Source of the DNA: Phytoseiulus persimilis
Lineage: Eukaryota; Arthropoda; Arachnida; Mesostigmata; Phytoseiidae
NCBI GenBank assembly: GCA_037576195.1
Contig: CM075102.1
Location: 28,268,745-28,332,744 of the forward strand
Length of the DNA: 64,000 nt
Reading direction: 5' to 3'
In this document: positions 26,635 through 39,197 of the stretch, one piece after another
Layout of the letters: each line of letters starts with the position of its first letter
Numbering within the stretch: position 1 is the first letter of the stretch
Made by a program: the position numbers and the translations under genes
The notes under the pieces: generated by a model
Seen by the model: the letters and a program-made list of their open reading frames with translations, nothing else
What the model was told of the DNA's origin: nothing
The model's database searches: none

Positions 26635-28157
26635 TCGATCCTATACCCCAGAATAACTCAGACGAGACGGATCGAAAGATTCCGTTGATAGTTGGAGAAG
26701 ATTCGTTCATCTCTCGCCCACGGCACAGCAATGTGGTCAACGAGAGCTCTGATCGTTCACAACGGGGAGCTCTCCCCTAGAACCGCCAAAAATGCTCGGA
26801 ATCTTGAGCCTCGTTGCCAGCCCCAACTGCAGTGTGGGATGGAATATAAGATGGACCAGAGAATCTCATAACGGGATCTCATATGGGTCGACCAGAACTT
26901 CTAATGACCAAATGATGTCCTAAAGTGTCTCCGCTTCAGGTTCGACACATCAGGAACGCTCCATCGGACATCTAAGGAGATGTTGATCTCTCGTCGATGT
27001 CGACGGTTTTTCGACTCTTGAAGCATGCGCCGTGAGGAGCGGATGAAGGTCGCGTGACGAGTGCAGTCTTCCTCGTTTCCCAAGCCTAACCGAATCGCTG
27101 TCTTTGGTTTGCGCTTCTCTGAACGGAGAATTCGCCGTTTGATTTCCCTCAAAGTACCCCAAAGTGCCGCGTTCAAGAAACGTTCAGCTTCCCATGAGCC
27201 CCATGTGAAAGTGAAACGTCTTTCTCATAGGATTAATTTGATAGTTCGTCATGTGTTGAGGCCTCCACTTGCGCGGGACGCGGACTGAATCCTCACCGAT
27301 GAGCCCGAAACGTCCTCAGAAGAATCTGTTCCACCCTCAAGCGATTCTGTCAGCCCCTGCCGTTCAACATCACGTGTTCCCTGCTCCCAGTGCAAAAAGT
27401 GTTCCGTCCTGAAAGGAAGCCACGATTCTCTATGATACGCTAGATTTCAAACACAGTACGTAGACAGCGATCTGTCAGCTAGCAGTATTCACAGTAAGGC
27501 TGACTTGGAGAAAAATGCGGGAAGTGTTCTTGTCAGATTGAAGTCCGAATGTATCTCGCGTCCGATTAACTCCAGTGGCGACGTCGGTGCGGGTATAGCT
27601 TGTACTAGGGTTTTGAAACATGAGCGTCGTTGATCTCGTCGAATTTTATGGGATGTTCTCGAGCCCCTATCCGCCTCTGGGAATGGAATAAAGCTATCAA
27701 ACATTGCAATAGAGGAAGAGAGCATTTATCATCCGGAATACCGAGCTCGCAGAGCTCGCCAACAGCTGAATTTCTCTGTCGCTCGGACATAGGCATGGAT
27801 CTCCTCCTCGGAGCTCTGACACTGCGCTACTCCTGTAGGAGATCGGGTGCTTCCCTCTTGTTGAGCTCGGTCCATGCATGCTTGGTTTTTTTCCGTCGTA
27901 CACGCCTCACAAGGAGTGATGAAGAAGCCCAATACATCGAAAGGAGGAACCGAGAAACTTCAGGATTCTGCGCAACTTAGGCGCTTGAAATCGCCAAATC
28001 GCTTCCATGGAAGCAGAGATTCGACATTTCCGATGATCTTCCCCATCCTGAGATGGTCTCCTCACCTTGGTGGACGGGTGAATCGAGTGTTCACTCTTCG
28101 TTAGTCACATCGAGGTGTTGTGATATTTATGTAGCTCAGATTTCTCATCCACCCAAA
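26635..28157. other. no gene recognised
   Basis: Frames of 60-116 codons occur on both strands, none with a recognisable domain or convincing splice sites. The stretch starts with the 3' UTR of the GFSDQR gene. Confidence 0.35.
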
Positions 28158-28260
28158 GGAAACAATTCCTGGGATTTGAACCCCATCTTTGCCGGATGTC
28201 GCTCTTTGGAGACATGTTATAAGGCCCAGGAATACTCCGAGCTCGCTGAGACACGTTTCC
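28158..28260 (-). repeat. degenerate tRNA-like sequence (SINE head or tRNA relic)
   Basis: On the minus strand the ends GGAAACG and GTTTCC can pair as an acceptor stem. CTCAG..GGAG resembles a D arm and GGTTCAAATCC is a good B box. The anticodon stem does not form and the T arm is mismatched, so this is not a functional tRNA. A tRNA-derived SINE is the simplest reading. Confidence 0.4.
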
Positions 28261-28766
28261 TGTAGCGGCCCATAAGTTCGCACGGCCGCGATGTTGCTCT
28301 GCACTGCGGCCCCCTAACCAAGCTGCCCACCCCTTGTGCGAGACATCCTCCTCTCTCGGAATTCTCCGCCGCAGCGCGCTTTTCTGGCTGTAACCGCACA
28401 ACGTGTACTTTGAGCACTCAGCAAGAGCGTCCCCCAGGAAGCCGGTGGTGGTGTTGCACAGTATCAACAAAATTAGGCATATTGGAGGGGCTCTCTGTCT
28501 GTGCATAAACTTGCTCGACCGGTCGCATCCTTTCAATCGTCTTCATTCGAATCGATATTTATTCGGTTTCGTTTCAGCTCAGGCTTCCATTGAAGACGAC
28601 AGTGAAACCACGCGTTGCCCTTATTCACGCGTTGAGAGATATTTGCGAAATGGTTCCGGCATGGAAGTTCCTGGAGTTGCACGTTGCTGAAGTTTACCCT
28701 ACTATCTCACCCCGGATCGCTCTTCTGGACGGGTTTAATCCGAAGAGATAATCCAGCGGGATTTTT

Positions 28767-31593
28767 CTAGTTTGTCCGCTTCCAATACTCGTATCGCTCG
28801 GAGAAGCAAGCGAAAGTAGAAGCCGTCACCCTCTCAGACACACCTTCTCGAACGGTCTTTATTAAGGACGAGCCCATGCATGCAAGGGGTTTCAAGGAGT
28901 CCACGACCCCGCCTGGGGAAATTATTCTTATGGAACATCCTTCATGAATCCGACGGTCAGTCCGAGGCACTGGGAAATACTTCAAGAGTCCTGTTTTCTT
29001 CGCTCACTGTATTTACATTCCGCTCCCTCTCCGTGGGGAGCCTTGATTTTTTGGTATTTACACCAGATGAGAGCTCCCGTTGTTCTCAATCATTTGGGTT
29101 TCCTAATTCATGTATCATTCTGGTCTTCGTTTTTGGATGCACCTCCCGTGGTCCCCGTTTTGATCTTGAGTGTTGACAGAACTCTCTCCATCTGAGAGGC
29201 GACTGTGAATCGAAAAAGAGGGCCTGTTGGCGACTAGTCAAATCCTAATCGAGGAGGCACGGAATGATCTGCTTTATCACCAGTATGCAAGCTGAGAGCC
29301 AGAGCGAGGGATCGTGGGTCGTTCCAAATTTTCAGGAGTCTGTGCTCACCTTGTTTTATCAAGAACTCATCATGTCGGTAACCGCTCTCCTCTCGATCCT
29401 AGAAGAATATGAATGGTTTGTTGGAACGGAATGCGCGAACCTCTCCTCACCCGCAGCTGTCGCCAGGAACATACCTTGAACATGTCGTCCAGAGCTAGGT
29501 TGAAGTACCGACCGAAAAGCTCTTTCGCTCTGTGAGCTTTCGATTCCTCAATCGGCCATTCCATGTCGAATAATGGAGCCAGAACGCTCCGTATCTCTTC
29601 GCTGGAACAGGCTGTTTTAAATCTAAGCGCTCCAAAATCCAACCCCTAATGGAAAGATATCGACTCAATCATGCGGAGTTTATGTTATGCCCTCGGCCTG
29701 AGCGCGTCAACAGGAGAAGATACATGCGCAATCGCGCCAACCAAAGTCACGGTGCATTCTCGACAACCTGCGAGAAGGCAAAAATACCCCCGAGGAAATC
29801 TCATGAGTCATGGAAGACTCTCACCTGTTCGCGCTTCCGGACATTCCGATTGTGCCGTCGCTCTGTGTCGAAATTCCTTGACACGAATCGAGCTTTCGTA
29901 GTTTGTGAGGCCGGCAACGCTAGCACTCAGCTGACATAATCGACTCGAAACTCGGGGAAGCGAGCCTTCGAAGTTCAAATTGGTAGAGAGCGACCCTCCG
30001 TTGGCGCTTACCGTCAGGCCGGCCGAGACCTCGCTGGCGCGCGATTCCCCCGCGGGCTTGTTCGTTCGCGTTCTCCCTGCATCGACGAAGCGGAAGGTCG
30101 AGTGCGGGCATCAATCCTGATCTGGATGCGGGATGGACACCCCGATGAGTCGCGACAGGAGCTATCATGAGCTCCGAAAAGAATCACAAACGGTTATCGC
30201 GCGGGTTATACTTGAAGAGCTGGTTCCCTATCGCGGATGAGAAGCTCCGCGTGAACTCCAAGCCAATGCGGTTAGGGCTCCAAGAAGGACTACGGGCCGG
30301 TGGCACGCGGGACTTCTATTCCCTCGATCCTCGCGGCAATTCCTCTCTGAAGTTCGTTTCTCCGGAAAGTCCTTGGATATAATCGATGTAGAAATACGCA
30401 GCGGAGAGTGAAAATGACATCCCGGTTAGATTCTGCGTTGGCAGGAGCTGCCTCCTTCACGCGGCTGCGTTTGAGAGGCAGTTGCCCGACATGGTGGCCT
30501 TAGGGCAGTAAGCGAATAGGAAACCGGACTAGGGCATCCGAACCTCTCCGTGCGGCTCGATGCCCAGTTGGTCAGCGAGCCAAGCCAGCAGGTAGCTGCT
30601 CAGTTATCAGTCTGGGGGGAACCGAATCGACATAGATCAGTCTTCTTTTTCTGATTATACCAATCCGATATTGGTGCTGATTCTCTCTCAGCATTCCGAG
30701 GCTCCGTTTACCTACTATGGCACCGAGCGTTCATGCGTCATCCTACGAGACTTGATCGCTTGATTTTCGCTGGAGAACCACGATCTAGGGGTCCGCCGTG
30801 TTCCAAGTTTACTTCCCTGAGATGGCGGATCAAGAGGCGAGAGAGGAAAGAAACTTGCCGCATGTAGTGGCAATGCTATTTTAGTGATGAGTAGGGCCAG
30901 AGACGTTATGCACCAACCGGTTTGAGCGACTCTCATCGACATGCAAGCTTTGTGAGACGCATACGTATGAAAATTATGTCTTTTTTTATCCCCCGAAAAT
31001 TATCCCGCAAAATGTGTCTTTGCATGTATGTCCAACATATTTCTGAACAGATCTCCTATGTTAATGGGAATGGCTCAAATCGGTTAGTGCATGAAATCTC
31101 TGGCCCTAGCCATAAGCTTTCGATGTCGAGCTTTGCCTTCGCTTGAGAGAGCGTCGACTGTGCAAGCGTCTGCGAGCACTGTACGGACCGCGTTGACTCT
31201 TTGGACACGTGACTCCGGGAACTCGGAGTTGATAGCACGAATGGACTCTCTGATCGGAACTGAAGGCGAGCATTCAATCATTTCGCCGAGATCTCCCTTA
31301 GGAGGAATTTCGCCGAATATTTCGGAATCTTTCCTGATTATGCCATCTGAAACATTCCAGCTCCCTGTGAGGCGATTGCGTCCCTTGTGAGCTGTCAATA
31401 GTTCATCGAAAGTGACGAAGTGGCGTCTCAACTTTTCCGTGAGTGACGTTGCCAAGATCTGTTCGTAGGGGTCCTTCGTTTCGAGGACGCGTTTTTGAGT
31501 GCATTATTTAAAGACTATCGTTCGTGAACCGGTTTGAGCTAACTCGACGAAGTCGACGGTGGCGTGTGGAACACTTACCATCGGAGAACCACC
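28767..31593 (-). CDS. unrecognised multi-exon gene, partial model
   Basis: Several minus-strand exons are supported by splice sites, in transcript order. A 15-nt micro-exon lies at 31579-31593 (acceptor TTTTCAG, donor GTAAGT). Next is an exon starting at 31458 whose frame (ILATSLTEKLRRHFVTFDEL..) stays open to 31084. Then 30012-30076 has donor GTAAGC, and 29475-29645 is 57 codons, phase 0/0 (GLDFGALRFKTACSSEE..DDMFK) with donor GTATGT. The last exon, 28767-28969, ends ERYEYWKRTN and TAG. The exons look like ordinary globular protein. I recognise no family. Not all junctions join in phase, so at least one exon is missing from the model, and it may be more than one gene. Confidence 0.5.
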
Positions 31594-32399
31594 CTGAAAA
31601 GGGTACACCGGAATGAGGGGGTTTTTAAGCCCCCACCAAGATTTCCAAATCTCAATGCATGGTTCGATACCTCACTCAGAGTGACTCATTTTGCCGTATT
31701 CGGATCTTTCAGATTGGTCTCGATTACGTTCGATCCATGCGGTTGAAACGGGCGAACGGCTGAAAATCCTAGAGATGGTTGATATAATTTGAAAGCTCAC
31801 TGTGCAACAGCGGAGAAGGCTAGAGACTCGAGGCTCAACTCCTTCGAAAGCTGGAGAAAAACCCTATAATATCATATTGATGTGAACTGCAGGAAGCTTT
31901 TTGCCCATGAGAACCGATCGGTGGATTTTAGAGCCAAAACATAGAATCTTCGGGTACTTTTGGCTCGAAAAGTATCTGCACGACGAATCGTTCTCTTCAG
32001 TCATCGTCCGCTGCTCTACTGCTCATTTCTTTGAACTAGACCGCCCGTTCCTGGGGTACTGTTGTCCAGAATTTCAGATACTTCCGCTGCGGCACTCGCA
32101 CCGTGTCCTTCATTTGTAATATGCATACGATTACCGCTTGCAAGCCAAGTTCTGGGATGGCATGTTCTCAATGAACAAATATGCCTTAGCGACCACCACC
32201 ACCACATTCGTTTTTAGATAACAACCCAACAAACACAGTCAAGGCTGCACAGACCGAATCTAAGTAGTGGGAGCGGGAGGAATTTCATCTACCGCAGTAT
32301 ACACGGAGAGACATTTCTGATTGAATGACAAATGAGGTTTGATGAGAAGAAACCAGGAAAAATGATAAACTTGGAGAGAGACATAAGACATGCGTGTAA
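31594..32399. other. no gene recognised
   Basis: No supportable exon. The 5' exons and promoter of the minus-strand gene may lie here. A short GGT repeat near 32190 gives a Trp-run frame on the minus strand that I disregard. Confidence 0.35.
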
Positions 32400-34385
32400 C
32401 AAAGCATATTGAAGCCCACGCCGGAATAACAATTACTCGAGGTAGTGGTGTAATACCAATACAGCTGCTGCCAGGAGGGACGCAGTCAAGGCGAGGAGGA
32501 AATATACGCGAGCAAATCCCTTGAAATAGACTAAATGAAAAAGCACTCTACGAGCGAAAACGGGAAGAGTTCAAACCAGCAATCATCAGAGCTGGGAAAG
32601 AAATCTGGGCGAAACGCTGTGAAGATGTGAGTATCTATCCATGGGGACTGGGATACAAAATCATCGCGGATAAACTCAGGCTACAGAGAACACAACTCCC
32701 AGTTGAGTTCACACAAATGCAATCAGAATGTCTCTTCCCGAGACACCCAGACACAATAGTTGGAACTCCACTGGCAGGGGGCGGCTCGATGTTCGAGGTG
32801 ACAACGAATGAGATCCTTGGAGCAGCATCTCGGATTAACACGAGCAAAGAATCAGGCCCAGACGGAATACCAGCCGGGAGCATCAAAACACTGATGTTGA
32901 GAGTCCCAGAGATGTATCGCTCAATAATCAACGAGCTATTGAAAAAAGGGGAGTTCCCTAGACATTGGAAGAAGGCCCAAGTGGTGCTGATCCATGAACC
33001 CAGGGAAACCCAGGGATATCCTATCAGCGTATCGACCAATCTGCCTGCTTGATACCATCTCGAAATATTTCGAAAAGATAAAACTTGCCCGATTACGAAT
33101 GGAGCTTGAAATCAAGAGGCTCCTTTCAGACAACCAATCTGTCTTCCGCGCAAAACACTCATCATGACTATTCAGAAAGTTTTAGCAGGCCCTCTCTCTG
33201 AGTTTGAGAAACCCAGATGGTCAAGACAACAGACCTTGATGGTGTTACAGGACATGGAGAATGCTTTCAATTCTGTGTCTTGGCTCTATAAAGAACAGCC
33301 TGTTGTCCCTAGACATTTCACCGTACCTCAAAAAGGATTCTCCAGCTACCCCAGCGACAGAGAAGTGAAATGAAAGGGGAATGCTCCTACAAAATGACGG
33401 CCGGAGGTCCACGAGGCTTTGTGCTGGGGCCGACCCTATGGAACATTGCCTATGACCTGATCAATGACTGGCCCATCGAGAGGGACATTGAGCTTGCCCC
33501 ATCGAAATCCGATATCAGGAAAATTCTCACAGGTTTGAAAACCATGTTGATTGCGTAATGAGAATCTCGCGACGATGATCATCATCATCATCGGCATCAT
33601 CATCATCACATCCTTGCCCCCCCCCCCCCCCCCAAAAAAAAGCTGGGTACGCACCTGTATGGCACACAGCCTTGAAACATAAATATAACTGCAACTCCCT
33701 CGTATCCGCACAGAGGATCACAGCGAATCTGCAGGGTATACCGCACTTTATCCAACGACGTGGCCATAATCCTCTCTCGGTATATCACATGGGGCATCAG
33801 GATCAAGGAGACCATGGAGACCACGAGCTTTACGCGAACTGACAGAACAACAACGGGATTGATGAACGATGCCACTGAAATAGAGACAAAATTCACACAA
33901 TCATGGGATCGGTCTTAAAAAATATACTCATAGAGAGGATGCAAAGCCGATAGTCACACGGTGAACCTACCAAAAGCACCTGGACAAAAACTCTTATAAA
34001 AGACATCAGACCAAGGTACACCAGACAGCACGAGGAAGTCGACTATTCTCTGACCCAAGCGCCTTCGGGACACGGTCACTTCCAATCATACCTCTACAAA
34101 ATGGACGTAAAACTTAGCCCAATATGCGTTCATTGTGTAGACGGGACAGACGACACGCCGGAACACACTATCTTCCATTGCACAAAATTCACAGAGCACC
34201 GAAGAAAACTAGATAGTACGGTACAGCGTACAGCTACCAGTGTACACCTGGAAACATCGTCAACATCATGCTCGTAAACATTCAGAATTGGAAAGCAGTT
34301 GCAGACATGAAATCTGCCCTTTTGAAAATCAAAGAAGAATATGGGAGGGAACTGGAGGCAGGGACGACTACCACATCATGAATAC
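32400..34385 (+). mobile_element. R1/I-like LINE, ORF2 relic
   Basis: Reading + with several frame breaks: the linker YKIIADKLRLQRTQLP (same family as the antisense fragments near the ILP genes), then ESGPDGIPAGS and the start of the reverse transcriptase. A decayed middle with GGPRGFVLGPTLWN is the palm region, and near 34085-34200 is the C-terminal zinc-knuckle type motif C-x2-C..H-x4-C (CVHC..EHTIFHC). The FADD-type catalytic motif is not seen. Near 33560-33650 the element is interrupted by an ATC microsatellite and a C-run followed by CTGGGTACG. Confidence 0.75.
33571..33640. repeat. ATC microsatellite and C-run
   Basis: Repeated ATC units (33571-33610), then 17 or so C bases and an A-run. 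The C-run followed by CTGGGTACGC recurs in the first introns of the ILP-B genes, so it is probably the end of a small dispersed element. Confidence 0.7.
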
Positions 34386-34523
34386 AACACATAGATAACC
34401 AAAGACACACCCTGGGACAAGAGCCCCCGGACGAGCTGCCGATAGAAAACTTGGATACCGGTGCTTTAGCCGCGGAGATGAGGGGAGGACTTGGAAACGC
34501 GAACAGGATAAAATCTCTTCATG

Positions 34524-35254
34524 TCAAGAAAAAAAATATGAACTCGAGTTGACATGAACAACGAGTGGCATATGATTGCCATAAACGAAATCTCTAATCT
34601 GATGAGCGTTCTCAACCGTTTCGAGCACGATGCGTCCTTCGTCGAATTTCGTGAAGAGCACAACCTGGCCGTCGTTCGCCTCAGCGGCGGTGTATACTTC
34701 ATCGTCGGAGGAAATTCCGAAAGGATAATCGATACAGGGGTCAGCAGCCTCCAAGAAAGCCTTCGCGGCATCTGATTCCCTGTCCTTGAAAAATCCAACA
34801 ACAACAATTTCGTTGGCCTCCTTGAACTCCTTCAGCTCGTCAACGGTGGCAAGTTCGGCAGCGGGACCGATCGTTGCCATCCTGAGCCAACCAATGAACT
34901 CAATGGGGGTGACGCCTCCACGGTAAACGGAGGGTTCTCCGTCACGGTAAAACTCCAGTTGGAAGCCCGTCCAAGTCTGAAGCTGGTGGGAAGCTGTGAG
35001 AAAATCTCTGAACAGGAACTGTTCGATCGGTGAAGCTCTCAAAAACTGAAGACTCATCTCAACACAACTGTCCCAGTGAAGCCACTCACTTGAAAACGTT
35101 TTCCGAGTTTGGGTTCTTCAACAACATCGACCGTGCCGAGTTTTATCTCAGAATCCCGCTCAGCGAGCTGGGTTGCAGCCATGGCGAAGTTCTGGGCGAC
35201 GCTCTTCCTGAAATCATACCCGAGAGGTTTGGGGAAGGAGGTTGGGGAGTTCAC
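34524..35254 (-). pseudogene. protein disulfide isomerase-like fragment without CxxC
   Basis: Two minus-strand pieces, about 35254-35066 and 34976-34524, are collinear with PDI (a domain end, then b and b' domain starts). Recognisable segments are AATQLAERDSEIKLGTVD, RFQVSGF, EFYRDGEPSVYRGG, TVDELKEFKEANEIVVVGFF, ESDAAKAFLEAAD and FGISSDDEV. Where PDI has WCGHCK, this copy reads DFRKS, so the redox active site is gone, and the second thioredoxin domain and KDEL-type end are absent. The pieces are joined only by a doubtful splice (donor GTTGTG). Most likely a decaying duplicate; a redox-dead chaperone fragment is possible but less likely. Confidence 0.65.
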
Positions 35255-35583
35255 TGAAAAACCAGAAAGGAGATGTTTTGTTTATCTGCTACCAAAGCTC
35301 GCGTTGCGCCTTGGTGCACATGATATCGATATGCGGCTAGAAGACAGCATGTTTTTCGTCACTTTCTGTTACAGGAAACCCTTCCATCGAGTTTAGAAAC
35401 CCGTCCATCGAGTATCGAGTTATGAAAAGTAAGGTGCTGTGAACGAAATGTGGGGAAGAAACACAAGGAAAACGCACAGACAACAATACTCGAGGTATGT
35501 CTTGAAACGTTTGCACTGGAAAGCACGCAAAGTGTTGAGATTGTGAGAGTGTTGAGTGTTGGAAAATTTACATAGATAATATC
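35255..35583. other. spacer
   Basis: Upstream of the PDI-like fragment. No recognisable PDI exon or other gene. A tiny direct repeat (CCATCGAGT) occurs near 35386-35418. Confidence 0.4.
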
Positions 35584-35778
35584 TCAGCGATCAGGCTCAT
35601 ACTCAATCCCGAACTTCATCTAAGGACAAAACACATTGATGTCAGATATAAATTCATTCGAGAAACACATCAAAAGAATCAAATCAGCTACGCTTACGTG
35701 ACGACGGATAAACAGCTAGCTGATCTACTAACAAAACCTTTGCCCCGCCCAGCTTTCCAAAAACATTTACACTTATAG
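35584..35778 (+). mobile_element. Ty1/copia pol, RNase H C-terminal end
   Basis: An open frame of about 65 codons ending in TAG reads RTKHIDVRYKFIRE, then TTDKQLADLLTKPLPR, the hallmark end of copia polyproteins. Gag, protease, integrase and reverse transcriptase are absent upstream, so the element is truncated. Confidence 0.85.
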
Positions 35779-35788
35779 GACTGCGGAG

Positions 35789-36267
35789 ATGGCATTCACA
35801 ACTTTCCTAATCACTGCCATTTCCGTTGCCATCCTCCAAACACCCGTTATTGGCTCATTCTACTACTTCGACTACGAAGATTGCGGATCCTGTGAAAAAT
35901 TATCTGTCTGTTGCACCTTTCGAGAGGTCAAACCCGCACAATTCATTACTCAATGCTCATGTCTTCCCTAAACTGCATCCAGAGTTCTTCTCCTGACATC
36001 GTGTGCTTAAGGCCCGATTTTCCCCCTCTGGGAGGAAAATCCATTTGGAAGAAATACAAAGAAACTCGACCAATGCCCCAACCAGATCATGTCACTACTA
36101 ATAAGACCATACCTTATGCTTCAATCATTCTCAACTGCATCCTATTGATAGCCCTCTTCAGTGTCTTCTATACCTACAAACGGAGCTACGCCCGTATGCA
36201 ATCGTACCAACCTATTCCACCTTACAACTCCCCAGATAACTCGCTCCACAGAGTAGACCGAGAATAA
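35789..36267 (+). CDS. membrane-protein-like ORFs after copia pol
   Basis: Ten bases after the copia stop, an ATG opens a 60-codon frame with a signal peptide (FLITAISVAILQTPVIGS) and Cys-rich segments (CGSCEKL, VCC). It overlaps a second, shifted 118-codon frame that ends in a membrane span (IILNCILLIALFSVF) and a short basic/Tyr-Pro-rich tail. The pair has the layout of a small secreted-plus-anchored, envelope-like protein broken by a frameshift or needing a splice. I do not recognise the family. It may belong to the retroelement or be a captured host gene fragment. Confidence 0.45.
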
Positions 36268-37467
36268 AATCTCCCAGCGTACCACACAAGAATAGAGAGA
36301 GATTTGACACACCAAACCAACGATGACACATTTTTTTTAAATGGCGCGTAGTTAGGCCAGCTCTTGTTTATGTTAGGAACGTAATTTTAAAAAAACACAA
36401 AATCTTCTACTTTAAAATGAAATTTCTCTGTTGTACACCTCAAACTTCGATGTAACTTAAGTACCCCCTGCACCCCTCGCTCTGTATCGGATCAGAGGGA
36501 ACAACCTCAACTGAGGGTCGTCGCCTCTCCGTCAACAAAACACAAATTCCCCTTACGCGAGATCGGCAGATGTGTTGGACGTCAAGCTCACAATCAAAGC
36601 CGCGGAGCATCATCCGCTGGCGTTTGCCACCAGGTATCGACGGCGGCCACAAATTATCGCCCGGCACCGTTGACATCTCAGGTGCAACCGTGGTGCTTCT
36701 CTCGGTCGGATTCACACCAGTCCCCCCGAAGTCGATTGCGACTTCGATCGCGAATCCTGACCCGACCAGGACCAGCAATGCGCCGAAGAACCAATAACCC
36801 AACTTCAGGGATCTGATCGACCTCCCGGATGATCGACAAGTCAAAGACTCCAGATCTAGATTCAGCAGACTCGGTTCGTACTAGAACCCACGCCACTTAA
36901 GGCGCCAAAGTAATCAATCCTTTCATCAGAAAACCTTAGAACCCCGGCTTAGTGCCGTAATTACTAACTCCCTCGAAGTACTCCCCGAAGACTCAACTCA
37001 ACAACTCTCACTCTCCCAATCACATCCCATATAACTATACTCAACACCCGAATAAACTACTGTTCATCTATACGCCGTACTGTCTTCTCCTTGCTACCGT
37101 ATCAGTGTCCGCGAGGTGAATCTGCCTGTGCACGGAGCCCTCTAGCTAGTGTGCCACTGAAGACGAATTTCCTCTCCAACACAAGGTACAGAAAATATGA
37201 TTCGACATTGATTCTCGCAGTAACAGGTGTACCGAAACTACGGAATCTTCAAGAAGTATTGATATCACGACCCAGAACACTCAGAAGAGGAATGTTATGT
37301 CTACAGTAGAACCATGTAGAACTACCCTGCAGTCTCCAGACCCGCCCTTATGTTTCAGGGTCGCTCGGATAGGGAAAAAAATGTCTCTAATGTATCTGAG
37401 ATTTCTTCAACGTGATCAGCAGGACCGATTAAGAAGAATTCACTGAGTCCCCTAGTGATCCAAGACC
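36268..37467. other. probable copia 3' LTR region; one TM-containing minus ORF
   Basis: After the membrane ORFs come an A/T-rich tract and TGTTAGG near 36371, a possible LTR start, but the LTR ends are not certain because no second copy is in the window. AATAAA near 37052 could be its poly(A) signal. On minus, 36440-36844 is a 134-codon frame with a hydrophobic span (WFFGALLVLVGSGFAIEV). It could be real but has no other support. Confidence 0.3.
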
Positions 37468-38540
37468 ATGTTATTCCCTGTCTCATCCCTCAAGCACGGC
37501 AAACTCAGCTGTTTGACGGCCCCTCGGATAAGGAAAAAAAGTGCTAAAGCCATCCCAGAAACACTTGAAGCCTCCAGTGGGCAGACATGCTCGGCATGCG
37601 AACGGGTTATGAGGCTACGAAATGAAGTGACCTCGGAAACCCAAGAGATAGAAAGGCTTCGAGCAAGCCTCTGTAAGATGCGGGACAAGTCAGCAAACCA
37701 GCTCCTAAATGCACAATTTGTTAGGGCGAATGTCGATATGGCAACGCACACGCTAGAGAAATTAAGCAACCCGCAGTGGCAGAGAGGAAGGCGGAGGATG
37801 TAGCCACAAGGCAACTGTTAACAGAGACGAATCCGAAATGGAAACAGCAGAAGAGGGTGAAAGAGAACCCTCCACATGCACATATATGATCAGAGAATGA
37901 ATTTTCTAAGGTTTCAAATCAGAGAGGTGGCTGGCAAGCCTTATTGGAAAGGACTGTGTCCTCAGAGCCTAGTACAAAAGCATCTGGAAATAGTCAAAAA
38001 CTAGTCCAGGAGGGAACGGCAGATACAATGCACTTACTTCTAGATACGGCCCGAGCAATCCCACAGCACGAAAACTTCCGTGCCTGGAGAGCCAGGCATC
38101 TAGGCGAAGGAATGATATCAGCCCCAGAGAATAAGGGACCCGACGACAGAGTCGCCTCGGCGACATGGGTCATTCTTCCCGAAATAGGGGATTTGGCAGC
38201 GAAGTCAATAAAACTAAGGAGCAGTGGATCGAAACGAAAGATCACTCTGAAGTAGCCCCCATGAATTTGAGAGGCAGCTGACGAAACTGGGTGGCCTGGA
38301 GGCGGCGAAGAAGATCGCCGCCCGGTACGCCGACAAGATGGAGCTCGACGACCAGGAGACAGAAGAACTCCGGGTTCGAATGAGAATAACGATAGCCAAA
38401 GCGGTCGAGACACAAAGTCAGAGGAAGAGAAGAGGGAAGCGAAAGAAGCGGCCGGAAAGCAAGGCCGTGGAAACGCTAGGGCTCCAAATAGAAACGGGGC
38501 AGCGGATACACGCGAGGCCGGGGAAAACCGAGAGGTAATA
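37468..38540 (+). mobile_element. probable LINE ORF1 relics
   Basis: Three + frames (37468-37803, 37944-38255, 38338-38538) are charged and coiled-coil-like (for example RLRNEVTSETQEIERLRASL), with Lys/Arg-rich ends. Their position upstream of a broken LINE ORF2 on the same strand suggests ORF1 (nucleic-acid-binding) relics. There is no CCHC knuckle to confirm it. Confidence 0.4.
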
Positions 38541-38637
38541 GTGCCCAATACCCAAAGCCCAGAAACCCCCCTTTCGATGAAATGGAAGGACCAGATGGCA
38601 GGAACGGCATTCGGATCGATGAGGGATGTAATAATCT

Positions 38638-39197
38638 CTACTCTGTGTTTGGCGAAGTGCACATTGGTATCCCGTGGAGCTTCGCGTTTTCTGGAGTCAA
38701 ACGGTATCTTCGGTCTGTGAGCAGAGCCTTGTATCTAGAGAACGACCTCTTTACGTCCACGCTGACCAGGGGAGCGTACTTGGAGAATGAGATATTGGGT
38801 TGCCGGGTTGCCCGAGGTAGCAATGTGGCCTTGAAGACTTTATTGAATCTGAACAAGGATCTCTGAACCTGGATTTTGCTGGAGTACTCTCTGCAGATTG
38901 TTTGGGGTTGGTTCACCACTAGGCCCCAGAGCGGCGTCGATTGCGCACTTCACATCACCGAGAACTCCTGGGGTGGCTCCAAGTGACTGAGTCGTGCACT
39001 CGAGTTTTTGTATCAGGGTTGGTAAGGCCGGAAACGTCGCGGCGATGAATGTGAGATGGGCTCTCAGGGTGGCTTCGAGGAGGAGATCCTTGGACTCTCT
39101 CGGCAGTCTTCCTCATGTATGGAGCTGCATTCCACACGAAGAGCAGAACTCTGTCATGGTGAATCTCTTCAGGCCATAGAAATCTGATGGAGTTCAC
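38638..39197 (-). mobile_element. unidentified retroelement-like coding relic
   Basis: On minus a coding-looking stretch with one or two frame changes contains RFLWPEEIHHDRVLLF and, after a shift, LLLEATLRAHLTFIAATFPA and LGPSGEPTPNNLQRVL. The RFLWP segment recalls BEL/Pao polyproteins, but the rest does not clearly support that. I treat it as a mobile-element fragment of unknown type. Confidence 0.3.

Noticed and set aside
28158-28260. functional tRNA on the minus strand
   Set aside because: Acceptor stem and B box are present, but the anticodon stem does not pair and the T arm is mismatched with extra bases. Called a tRNA-like relic instead.
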